From: DATJYV01 sp035499415
GTDB lineage: Bacteria > Bacteroidota > Ignavibacteria > UBA10030
Assembly: GCA_035499415.1 (NCBI GenBank)
Contig: DATJYV010000046.1
Span: 1 to 17,378 of the forward strand
Direction: 5' to 3'
DNA length: 17,378 nt
Within the stretch, counting starts at the first letter, position 1, and every line of letters starts with the position of its first letter. The position numbers were made by a program, and so were the translations under genes. This document shows, piece by piece, positions 7,200 to 14,513 of the stretch. Below the pieces are notes generated by a model. The model was not told where the DNA came from. It did not search any database and saw only the letters and a program-made list of their open reading frames with translations.

Positions 7200-7871
7200 A
7201 TGGTCGCCCTCTTTGTCATCGCAACTTTTCTGCTCTTCATCGCAATCGACTGGGCCGTTGAGCGGTCCAAACGCAAAGCGGTGGCACCGGTCCCCGCACC
7301 GGAACAGTTCACCATTCCGATGGGCTATTTCTTCAGCCCAAGACACGCGTGGCTCAAGCTCCTGAATTCCGGAATGGTAAAAATCGGAATCGACGACTTC
7401 GTTCAGAAGGTCGTCGGCGGAATCGACAGCGTGGCGATCACACCCGCCGGAACCTCCGTCAACCAGGGAGAGCCGCTGATCGTGCTCGGAAAAGGCGGCC
7501 GGAGCCTTTCCTTCGTTTCCCCCGTGAGCGGCAAGATCGTCGAAGTCAACGAGAAACTGCGTCAGGCGCCGGAGCTTCTCAAATCTGAGCCGTATGCATC
7601 GGGATGGGTCGCCATCGTTGAACCGGAAGACCTCGGGAGTCAGATCAAGGGACTTGCTTTCGCGGAGGAGGCAACGCAGTGGCTTCGCAGGGAGATTTCG
7701 CGACTCCGCGATTTCATGCAAGTGCACATGCTGCAGCCCGCATTCGCCACAAACGGCCCCACGATGCTCGACGGTGGAGTTCCCGTGAGCGGCGTGCTGG
7801 AGCAGGCCGATACCGGCACCTGGAAGGACTTTCAAAAAGAATTTCTCACTCCAGCCAAAGAGGCACGATGA
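7200..7871 (+). CDS. Membrane-anchored GcvH-like (H-protein) domain protein lacking lipoyl-lysine
   Basis: A 223-aa protein. Residues 2-18 are one hydrophobic helix followed by RSKRK, which by the positive-inside rule puts the rest in the cytoplasm. Residues about 44-145 align without gaps to glycine cleavage H protein: FSPRHAWL against its SKEHEWL, then SPVSGKIVEVNEKL and SEPYASGW. The site that in true H protein is ESVK reads GKGG here, so the lipoate-carrying lysine is replaced by Gly100; Lys98 and Arg101 are nearby but out of register. A helical tail (150-223) is extra. No glycine cleavage genes are near. GAGGAG at 7186-7191 supports the start. It is first in the operon, 52 bases before the HybA-like gene, so a structural or docking role in that complex is inferred, not glycine catabolism. 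Confidence 0.8.
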   Translation: MVALFVIATFLLFIAIDWAVERSKRKAVAPVPAPEQFTIPMGYFFSPRHAWLKLLNSGMVKIGIDDFVQKVVGGIDSVAITPAGTSVNQGEPLIVLGKGGRSLSFVSPVSGKIVEVNEKLRQAPELLKSEPYASGWVAIVEPEDLGSQIKGLAFAEEATQWLRREISRLRDFMQVHMLQPAFATNGPTMLDGGVPVSGVLEQADTGTWKDFQKEFLTPAKEAR

Positions 7872-7923
7872 TCTGGCCCGGTATTTGCATGCGTGATCAC
7901 CAACTTTGACAAAGGCAGGAACC

Positions 7924-8706
7924 ATGACTTACGGAATACTGATCGACACGACTCTCTGCATCGGATGCTATGCGTGCGAAGCCGCCTGCGCCGAACGCTG
8001 GGGGTTTCTTGAGAGCGACGTTCATGAGCTCTCTTCCACCAAGAACACGACGGTCAAGACGGTCAACGACATCAACGTCCCCCGGCTCTGCATGCACTGC
8101 CAGGACCCGACGTGCGTTTCGGTATGCCCGGTGGGGGCTTTCACAAAAACCGCCGAGGGACCTGTGGTCTACGACGCGGACAAGTGCATCGGCTGCAGGT
8201 ATTGCATGCAGGCGTGTCCGTTCGACGTGCCGCGATACCAGTGGAATTCGCTCAACCCGAAGGTCTCAAAATGCGATATGTGCCGCGACCGGATTCTCAA
8301 GGGCGGAAAGCCCGCGTGCGTCGAAGTTTGTCCGGTACAGGCGCGAATTTTCGGACCCCTCGATGAAATTATCGGTGAGGCAAAGAAACGCGTGGCCGAA
8401 CATCCTGAAACGTACTACGCGAAGATTTTCGGCTTGCGCGAGGCCGGCGGAACTTCCGTCATCTATCTTGCGGCGAAGCCGTTCGAACAGCTGGGTCTCC
8501 GGACCGGCGTACCCGACCATCCACTCCCGCAGCTGACGTGGGCGGTGATGCAGAAGATTCCGGATTACGTGTTCTGGGGCGGAACGCTGCTCGGCGGAAT
8601 CTGGTGGATCACGAATCGCCGGAAAGAAGTGCAGGCATACGAACGCAAGCTGAAGGAAATGGAAGAAAGCAACCCAAGCGGAAGAAACAACGGAGAAGAG
8701 CCATGA
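7924..8706 (+). CDS. HybA-like ferredoxin subunit with four [4Fe-4S] motifs
   Basis: A 260-aa electron-transfer protein of the HybA/DmsB/PsrB family. Sixteen cysteines form four cluster sets: C12/15/18/22, C56/59/64/68, C88/91/94/98 and C117/120/132/136. Residues 170-195 match the HybA region after the clusters (GGTSVIYLAAKPFEQL). A C-terminal membrane helix (about 214-230) is followed by NRRK. It would relay electrons between the HybB-like membrane subunit and an unidentified partner. Unlike E. coli HybA it has no Tat signal, as the protein begins directly with MTYGILIDTTLCIGC. The ATG at 7924 is preferred to the TTG at 7906. The stop overlaps the next start (ATGA), indicating coupling. The family is certain, but the symbol hybA is withheld because no hydrogenase is present. 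Confidence 0.92.
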   Translation: MTYGILIDTTLCIGCYACEAACAERWGFLESDVHELSSTKNTTVKTVNDINVPRLCMHCQDPTCVSVCPVGAFTKTAEGPVVYDADKCIGCRYCMQACPFDVPRYQWNSLNPKVSKCDMCRDRILKGGKPACVEVCPVQARIFGPLDEIIGEAKKRVAEHPETYYAKIFGLREAGGTSVIYLAAKPFEQLGLRTGVPDHPLPQLTWAVMQKIPDYVFWGGTLLGGIWWITNRRKEVQAYERKLKEMEESNPSGRNNGEEP

Positions 8707-9950
8707 AAGAGAGAATAATCAGACTCCGGACGAACATCCGGCGCATGACGGCCTGGAGGGCGATCTTCTGGGTCATCATCGCCGCCGGGGCGATTTCTGC
8801 GGTTTGCCGGTACACGTTGGGGCTCGGCGGGACGACGAACCTGCGCGACCAATTTCCCTGGGGACTCTGGATCGGCTTCGACATTCTGTGCGGTGTCGGT
8901 CTTGCGGCGGGCGGATTCATCGTTGCCGCTTCGGTCTACATTCTGAATCTCGAACGATTCCGCTCGATTCTGCGCCCCGCGATCCTCACGGCGTTCCTGG
9001 GATATATCCTCGTCATCGTGGCGCTCATGTTCGACCTCGGCCGCCCGTGGAATATCTGGCATCCGCTGATCATGTGGAATCCCCATTCCGTCATGTTCGA
9101 GGTGGGCTGGTGTGTGATGCTCTATACCACGGTCCTCGCACTCGAGTTCAGCCCCATGGTGTTCGAACGCCTCAATCTGGTCGGGCCGCAGAGGATTCTC
9201 CATGCGATCACCATCCCCCTCGTGATAGTCGGCGTCATTCTTTCATCACTCCATCAGTCGTCGCTCGGTTCACTTTATCTCATCGTGCCGTCGAAGCTGT
9301 ATCCGCTCTGGTATTCTCCGTCACTCCCCTATCTCTTCTTCCTGACGGCCGTGGCGGTCGGACCGGCCATGGTGACCATCGAATCGTACTTCAGCTCGCG
9401 TCGTTTCAGCCGCGAGATCGAACTTCCACTCCTCTCCCAATTGGGGAAAGTCACGGCGGCGGCGCTCGCCATTTATCTCGTATTGAAAATTGAAGATATC
9501 GTCCATCTCAACCTGTGGAGCATGTTATTTGCGCCCCGGTTTGAGACGGCGATGTACTGGGCAGAAATGACCGTCGGCGTTCTCGCTCCGATCGGGCTTC
9601 TGTCGAGGACGCGCGTTCGTGAAAACAAGCGAGGCATATTCATTTGCTCACTCCTCGTCGTCGCGGGGTTCATGCTCAACCGTCTCAACATCAGTCTGAC
9701 GGCGCTCGAGAATTACTCGGGCGTCGAGTATTTCCCGAGCTGGATGGAAATTTCCATAACCCTCTCGATCGTCGCCGCAGGGTTCGCAATTTTCAGGCTC
9801 GCGGCCCAATACCTTCCCGTTTTTCCAGATCAGAAGTCGGAGGGCCGGGTTTTGGGTTTGCAGGATGGAGTCCGACAACTGGTGAAGTTGATCGATTTGC
9901 CGGAAGAAGATTTGAACTCACATGAGCCACAGTTGGAACGCAAGCGATGA
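8703..9950 (+). CDS. HybB/NrfD-family integral membrane quinone-interacting subunit
   Basis: A 415-aa polytopic protein with about ten hydrophobic helices. It closely follows HybB, the membrane subunit of hydrogenase 2: PWGLWIGFDILCGVGLAAGG (residues 52-71), ALEFSPMVFERL (146-157), LHQSSLGSLYLI (183-194) and YFPSWMEISIT near 343. HybB/NrfD/PsrC proteins exchange electrons with the quinone pool and can link this to proton movement. It pairs with the preceding ferredoxin (4-base ATGA overlap; GGAG at 8692-8695). The open frame extends upstream to 8538, but that part lies inside the ferredoxin gene in another frame. No catalytic subunit is adjacent, so the electron donor or acceptor is unknown. 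Confidence 0.92.
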   Translation: MKERIIRLRTNIRRMTAWRAIFWVIIAAGAISAVCRYTLGLGGTTNLRDQFPWGLWIGFDILCGVGLAAGGFIVAASVYILNLERFRSILRPAILTAFLGYILVIVALMFDLGRPWNIWHPLIMWNPHSVMFEVGWCVMLYTTVLALEFSPMVFERLNLVGPQRILHAITIPLVIVGVILSSLHQSSLGSLYLIVPSKLYPLWYSPSLPYLFFLTAVAVGPAMVTIESYFSSRRFSREIELPLLSQLGKVTAAALAIYLVLKIEDIVHLNLWSMLFAPRFETAMYWAEMTVGVLAPIGLLSRTRVRENKRGIFICSLLVVAGFMLNRLNISLTALENYSGVEYFPSWMEISITLSIVAAGFAIFRLAAQYLPVFPDQKSEGRVLGLQDGVRQLVKLIDLPEEDLNSHEPQLERKR

Positions 9951-10018
9951 TACACTCATGGAACAAGCGACTCAAGCCGGCAGAAGCGCACCCAAGATCT
10001 TAGCGGAGGCACACAACC

Positions 10019-10684
10019 ATGAAAAACAAAGACCACGAAGCCAGGGACATCAATCCGCGAATTTCGGTTACCGAAAACTCCAGGAAGGAGTCGTTCAACC
10101 AGCATCTGGAGCAGCTCATTTCGCCCTTCGACCAGCCGCAACTTCCCGCTGACCGGTTGTATTTCCAGAATCACACGTGGTTCCGGCACGACACGCGCGA
10201 AGTCGTGACCATTGGGATCGATCATCTCGGCGCGCGAATGCTGGGACCCGTTGGCGCTGTCGTACTCCCTCAAGCGCCGCTCCGTGTTCCGCGTTTCGCT
10301 CCGGTTGCATGGGTGCTTCATGCAGAAGGTGCTCAGGGAATCAAAACGCCTATCACGGGGACGATTCTGATTACGAACCCCGTGCTGAAAACGTCACCCA
10401 ACGCATTCTACGACTCGCCCTACGACGATGGCTGGTTCCTTCGGTTTATTCCCGAGGACCCGGACGCTCTGGAGAACAGACTGCTTTCCGCCCGCGAGGC
10501 GGCCGATCATTTTCGCCGTCAGGGCGCACAGTTGCGCGAACAATTTCAGCACGCGCTTCCGACGGCACACGCAACCCTCGGCTCGACACTCTTCGACGGC
10601 GGCCGTCCGCTTACCGGCATACAGGATATCCTCGGCTCAAAGAAGTATTTTTCGGTCGTAGCTCGGATCTTCGTGCCCGAGTAG
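10019..10684 (+). CDS. Second GcvH-like domain protein, soluble, lacking lipoyl-lysine
   Basis: A 221-aa protein with no membrane helix. Residues about 48-150 follow the H-protein fold: YFQNHTWFRHDTREVVTIGI, GAVVLPQAPL, TPITGTILITNPVL and DSPYDDGWFLRFIP. By alignment from the PVSG-like PITG, the lipoyl-lysine position holds Glu, inside HAEGAQG. An N-terminal charged extension (1-45) and a C-terminal helical tail (150-221) resemble those of the first GcvH-like protein, including a similar end motif (FDGGRPLTG here, LDGGVPVSG there). The two are therefore diverged paralogues flanking the HybA/HybB-like pair. GGAGG at 10005-10009 lies 9 bases before the ATG. The gap from the membrane subunit is 68 bases. 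It is probably a soluble cytosolic component of the same complex. Confidence 0.78.
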   Translation: MKNKDHEARDINPRISVTENSRKESFNQHLEQLISPFDQPQLPADRLYFQNHTWFRHDTREVVTIGIDHLGARMLGPVGAVVLPQAPLRVPRFAPVAWVLHAEGAQGIKTPITGTILITNPVLKTSPNAFYDSPYDDGWFLRFIPEDPDALENRLLSAREAADHFRRQGAQLREQFQHALPTAHATLGSTLFDGGRPLTGIQDILGSKKYFSVVARIFVPE

Positions 10685-10760
10685 ACCGGCCATTGCGTCG
10701 CCGGCCTGACACCTTTCACCACGCCCCCTCTGAGCGGCAGGGCCTTCCTTTTCCTGAGAA

Positions 10761-10776
10761 CCATTCCCACGAATGG
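10761..10776. other. Hairpin in the gap before the sensor kinase
   Basis: CCATTC-CCAC-GAATGG is a perfect 6-bp stem with a 4-base loop. The 201-base gap holds a second hairpin, CCCGT-CCCG-ACGGG at 10828-10841, ending just before the ATG at 10844. Neither is followed by a T-run. They could attenuate read-through from the redox genes or set the ratio of regulator to complex. Confidence 0.35.
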
Positions 10777-10885
10777 AAGGTCTCCGATTCCCATTCCTGA
10801 AAATTACCCTGTTCGACGTGCAATTTGCCCGTCCCGACGGGGCATGATTATTGCCCCTTCAACCGCGGATACGTGGCGCACAACC

Positions 10886-12514
10886 ATGCGATTCACGAGA
10901 CTTCTTGCATTCAAGCTCTTCATCATCATTGCCGGCACGATGATCGCGGGGACGTTGGTCCTTACGAAGCTGGCGGTCGATTGGCACTCAGAGCAGTACA
11001 TGGCCAATACGGTCCAGGCAGTAAACCGCGTGAGCGACCTCCTGAAGCGCTCGATGCGTTACAGCATGCTCCTGAACCGGCGCGAGGATATAAGCCAGAT
11101 CATCCAGACCGTCGGGAGCGAGCCGGGAATCGAGGCAGTCCGCATTTACAACAAGCGGGGGGAGATTACGTTTTCGTCGAACAAGGCCGAGCTCGGAAAC
11201 CGGGCGGACCTCAATCACGAGGCGTGCGTCGCCTGTCATGCGGGGGGCCAACTTCGCCCCCAGCCGAAGACGGCGGAATTGACGCGCATATACAAATCCG
11301 GCAACGGCGACCGCGTCGTCGGAATGATCACCCCCATTCCGAATGAGCCCTCGTGCTCCGAAGCGGCCTGTCACGCGCATTCGGCCTCTCAATCCATTCT
11401 CGGCGTCATCGATGTGATGATGCCGCTGAAGCAGCTTGATGCAAGTCTTGAAGCGCTCCGAACCGTTCAGTATCGCAACGCGTTCCTTGCGATCGTCATT
11501 GTCACCTCCATCGCCGGCATGTTCATCCTGGTCATGGTCAACATCCCCGTCCGGAAACTCATCCGGGGAACCGACGAAATCCGCAAAGGAAACCTTGACC
11601 ATAAAATCGTGATCAACACGAACAACGAAATCGGAACGCTTGCAGATTCGTTCAACCGGATGACCGACGATCTGAAACGCGCGCACGAGGAACTCACGCA
11701 GTGGGGACGAACCCTCGAAGAGAGGGTGAAGGAGAAGACGACGCAGTTGGAGCGGGCCCATGCGACGATGATGCAGGCGGAGAAAATGGTTTCCCTCGGC
11801 ACGCTCGCGGCGACAGTTGCCCATGAGCTGAACAATCCGCTGGAAGGCGTGCTTACGTACGCGAAGCTTCTCAAACGACGCATGGCAGACCTGCCTCTTG
11901 GGAGCGAGGAACGGCTCGAAATCGAGTCCGAGCTTTCGATCATTGCCGATGAGACCGCCCGGTGCGGCAATATTGTCAAGAACCTGCTCCTGTTCTCGCG
12001 GCAAAAGACGGGGGAAGGAGGGGAAGTGGATGTCGCACGGGTCCTGGAGCAGAGTTTCCGTCTCATCGAGCACCACTTCAAGATGAGCAATGTCACGATG
12101 GAAACAAACGTGCGGGAGTCAAGCGCACTCGTCACGGGAGACGCAAATCAGCTGGAGCAGGCATTTCTCGCGCTCGAGATCAACGCAGTCGAGGCAATGC
12201 CGGAAGGGGGAACGTTCAAGGTGACGATCACGCAGGATGCCGGCACCGGCTCGATCGTCATCACGTTTCGGGACTCCGGCATCGGAATCACGCAGGAGGA
12301 CATGCCGCATCTCTTCGAGCCCTTCTTCACGACAAAGCAATCCGGCAAGGGGACGGGGCTCGGATTGGCAGTCGTCTATGGAATCGTGCAGAGTCACGGG
12401 GGGTCGATCCAGGTTCATTCGGAATTGCACAAGGGCGCAACGTTTACGATCACGCTGCCGGGGCGCGAACGCAGGGGCCGGCCGCTGACGGCGGAGTCGG
12501 CAGAGAGGAATTGA
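10886..12514 (+). CDS. Sensor histidine kinase with periplasmic c-type haem domain
   Basis: A 542-aa membrane sensor kinase. TM1 is about 9-30 and TM2 about 199-220, enclosing a periplasmic loop with two haem-attachment motifs, CVACH (114-118) and CSEAACH (157-163, CX4CH). After TM2 come a HAMP domain (about 221-273), a coiled coil, then the kinase core: phosphorylated H313 in AHELNNPL, N-box around N433, DSGIGI (463-468) and GTGLGLA (489-495). It would sense a redox state or small ligand through covalent haem and phosphorylate the regulator encoded 4 bases downstream. I chose ATG 10886 because it gives a usual MRFTRLLAFK N-terminus. ATG 10844 (14 residues longer) is possible, but a hairpin abuts it. 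Neither has a strong ribosome binding site. Confidence 0.9.
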   Translation: MRFTRLLAFKLFIIIAGTMIAGTLVLTKLAVDWHSEQYMANTVQAVNRVSDLLKRSMRYSMLLNRREDISQIIQTVGSEPGIEAVRIYNKRGEITFSSNKAELGNRADLNHEACVACHAGGQLRPQPKTAELTRIYKSGNGDRVVGMITPIPNEPSCSEAACHAHSASQSILGVIDVMMPLKQLDASLEALRTVQYRNAFLAIVIVTSIAGMFILVMVNIPVRKLIRGTDEIRKGNLDHKIVINTNNEIGTLADSFNRMTDDLKRAHEELTQWGRTLEERVKEKTTQLERAHATMMQAEKMVSLGTLAATVAHELNNPLEGVLTYAKLLKRRMADLPLGSEERLEIESELSIIADETARCGNIVKNLLLFSRQKTGEGGEVDVARVLEQSFRLIEHHFKMSNVTMETNVRESSALVTGDANQLEQAFLALEINAVEAMPEGGTFKVTITQDAGTGSIVITFRDSGIGITQEDMPHLFEPFFTTKQSGKGTGLGLAVVYGIVQSHGGSIQVHSELHKGATFTITLPGRERRGRPLTAESAERN

Positions 12515-12518
12515 CGAC

Positions 12519-13874
12519 ATGAAGGAAAAGAGCGGTTTGCAATCGAGTATTCTCATCGTCGACGATGAGCTGGTCATCCGCGATTCGCTCGCCAAATGGT
12601 TCCGGCAGGACGGATTTCGGGTCGAGGCGGCGGAGGACGCCGGCCATGCGCTCCATCTCATGAACAAGGGGCCGTGGGATATCGTACTGCTCGACATCAA
12701 GATGCCCGGCATGAGCGGCCTCGAACTTCAAAAGCAACTGAAGAACATCGATAAGAACGCGGCCATCATCATGATCACGGCCTTCGCCTCCGTGGAGAGC
12801 GCCGTTCAGGCCCTGAAGGAGGGCGCGTTCGACTACGTGACGAAACCGGTCGACCCGGACCACCTTTCCCATCTGGTGCAGAATGCCCTGCGAGAGCGGA
12901 AGCTGTCGGAGGAGAACCTCCGTCTTCGCGAGCATATTGTCGAGGTCGAGCAAGGGGACGAGTTGATCGGAGAAAGCGCGCCGATGCAGAAGGTTCTGCA
13001 ACTCGCCCGGACGGTCGCGCAGACGGATACGACGGTGATGATCCGGGGCGAGAGCGGAACGGGAAAGGAGCTGATCGCGCGGACGATTCACGCAAACAGC
13101 GCCCGACGTTTCTTCCCCATCATTCCGGTCAACTGCGGAGCCGTTCCCGAGTCACTGCTGGAGAGCGAGCTGTTCGGACACGAGCGGGGAGCGTTTACGG
13201 GAGCGCAATTCCGAAGGAAGGGAAAATTCGAGATGGCGGAGGGTGGGACGATCTTCCTCGACGAGATTGGAACGATCACCCCGAAGATGCAGGTTCAGCT
13301 TTTGCGCGTGATCGAGTCGAAGCAATTTACGCGGATCGGCGGGAACGACCTGGTGCGCAGCGACTTCAGGGTCATCTGTGCAACAAACCGGGACCTTGAA
13401 GCGGCCCTGAAAGACGGATCGTTCCGGGAAGATCTCTACTACCGGCTGAACGTATTCGCGATCATCATCCCCCCGCTGCGCGAACGCAAAGTGGACATCC
13501 CCCGGCTCGCCCAGCATTTCATCAAGAAGTACTCCATCGCGATGAACAAGGAAGGGTTGGAGATTTCAGCCGAAGCGGTGGATGCGCTGGTGCGTTACAA
13601 CTGGCCGGGAAACGTACGGGAGCTGGAGAACGTGATCGAACGGGCGATGGTCATTGCCAAGCCCCCTGCGATCACTTCGAAGGACTTCCCCTTCCAGCTT
13701 CTGGACGGCAGGCAGGGGCCGGCCGGGGACACACTCGAGGCGATCGAGAAGGCGCATATCGAAGCAATCCTTCGCAGGACGGGATGGAACGTGTCGCGCG
13801 CCGCGGAAACCCTGGACATCGACCGTGCGACGTTGTACAACAAGATCGATAAGTTCGGACTCGAGAAGCCGTGA
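12519..13874 (+). CDS. NtrC-family sigma-54-dependent response regulator
   Basis: A 451-aa regulator with three domains. The receiver (about 10-125) has D15/D16, phospho-acceptor D59 in LLDIKMPG, T87 and K109. The AAA+ domain (about 148-380) has Walker A GESGTGKE (177-184), an intact sigma-54-contacting GAFTGA (224-229) and Walker B GGTIFLDE (242-249). A Fis-type helix-turn-helix is at about 424-447 (VSRAAETLDIDRATLYNKI). It should therefore activate RpoN promoters, and one lies at 7106-7121 ahead of the redox genes. Spacing to the kinase gene is 4 bases, with GAGG at 12505-12508, so the two form a cognate pair. No key residue is missing. Confidence 0.95.
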   Translation: MKEKSGLQSSILIVDDELVIRDSLAKWFRQDGFRVEAAEDAGHALHLMNKGPWDIVLLDIKMPGMSGLELQKQLKNIDKNAAIIMITAFASVESAVQALKEGAFDYVTKPVDPDHLSHLVQNALRERKLSEENLRLREHIVEVEQGDELIGESAPMQKVLQLARTVAQTDTTVMIRGESGTGKELIARTIHANSARRFFPIIPVNCGAVPESLLESELFGHERGAFTGAQFRRKGKFEMAEGGTIFLDEIGTITPKMQVQLLRVIESKQFTRIGGNDLVRSDFRVICATNRDLEAALKDGSFREDLYYRLNVFAIIIPPLRERKVDIPRLAQHFIKKYSIAMNKEGLEISAEAVDALVRYNWPGNVRELENVIERAMVIAKPPAITSKDFPFQLLDGRQGPAGDTLEAIEKAHIEAILRRTGWNVSRAAETLDIDRATLYNKIDKFGLEKP

Positions 13875-13877
13875 CCG

Positions 13878-14459
13878 ATGGCTCCCATCCTTCTCGTCCC
13901 GGCAAGGCCGGTTGACCGGGCTCTTCTTTATTCGCTCCGCGCTCCGCTCAACGGCGCATTTCAATTCACCGCTTCGCCCTCTCACCCCAACGCCCTCATC
14001 GCGGAAGATGAAGGCATAGACGGTGCACCGGCGTTCGACCACGCTCGAAAACAATACTTTTCCTCGACCCTTCTTTCTGCCGTCAATGAGAAGTACAGCT
14101 CCCACGGGGGAAAGATCCTCTGCGTCACGAGCGGCGACCTTTTCGTCCCGGTGCTGACCTATCTGTTCGGCGAAGCTCAACTTCAAGGCAAAGCCGCAGT
14201 TGTTTCGACGTTTCGTCTTGAAGAATCATTTTACGGGTTACCGGCGAATGATGCTCTCACAAAGGAGCGGCTGCTCAAAGAGTCGCTCCACGAGCTCGGC
14301 CACACCTTCGGCCTCTTTCACTGCCACGACTTGCGGTGCGTCATGCATTCATCGACAGCGGTCGAGGAGATCGACCTGAAAGGAGGAACCTACTGCGAGA
14401 CCTGCAGGGAGAGGATCGTGAGAGCTGCCGGCGATCGGCGGTCAGCCCTCAGCGGTTAA
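13878..14459 (+). CDS. amzA: Archaemetzincin-type zinc metalloprotease
   Basis: A 193-aa protein with the archaemetzincin signature: HELGHTFGLFHC (138-149) with three zinc-binding His (H138, H142, H148) and catalytic E139, then C149-X4-C154-V-M156, and a C173-X2-C176 pair that with C149 and C154 makes the second, structural zinc site. The spacing from the Met to the CXXC pair is 16 residues, one fewer than the consensus I recall. Length fits the family. There is no signal peptide, so it is cytosolic. Archaemetzincins are widespread in archaea and patchy in bacteria, and their natural substrates are unknown. The ATG lies 3 bases after the response regulator stop, so it is almost surely on the same transcript. 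The ribosome binding site is weak (GAGAAG), which suggests coupling. Confidence 0.88.
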   Translation: MAPILLVPARPVDRALLYSLRAPLNGAFQFTASPSHPNALIAEDEGIDGAPAFDHARKQYFSSTLLSAVNEKYSSHGGKILCVTSGDLFVPVLTYLFGEAQLQGKAAVVSTFRLEESFYGLPANDALTKERLLKESLHELGHTFGLFHCHDLRCVMHSSTAVEEIDLKGGTYCETCRERIVRAAGDRRSALSG

Positions 14460-14485
14460 GGTGATGGTATGAAGGTCACCTTCAT
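14460..14485. terminator. Hairpin between convergent genes
   Basis: ATGAAGGT-C-ACCTTCAT (14469-14485) is a perfect inverted repeat in the 54-base gap after the archaemetzincin gene. GGTGA (14460-14464) can alternatively pair with TCACC (14476-14480). Since the uronate isomerase gene arrives from the other side, it may act in both directions. No T-run is present, so terminator status is tentative. Confidence 0.4.
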
Positions 14486-14513
14486 CGCTGCTGGAGGTGA
14501 CGTTCGGCCTGGA

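Noticed and set aside
7200..7871. Annotation as a working glycine cleavage H protein
   Set aside because: The lipoyl-lysine is missing, a membrane helix is present, and no gcvT, gcvP or lipoate genes are near. The same holds for the copy at 10019-10684.
6993..7925. 310-codon open frame on the - strand
   Set aside because: It is antisense to the GcvH-like gene and runs across the sigma-54 promoter. Its His/Arg/Asp-rich translation has no family features, while the + strand frame has a clear domain.
7924..9950. Calling the pair hydrogenase 2 HybA/HybB
   Set aside because: Sequence similarity is strong, but there are no hydrogenase large or small subunit genes or maturation genes in the window.
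10873..10889. Sigma-54-like TGGCGC...ATGC before the kinase
   Set aside because: The spacing between GG and GC is one base too long and there is no TTGC.
10988..12076. 362-codon open frame on the - strand
   Set aside because: It mirrors the sensor kinase gene. The kinase motifs on the + strand leave no doubt about the coding frame.
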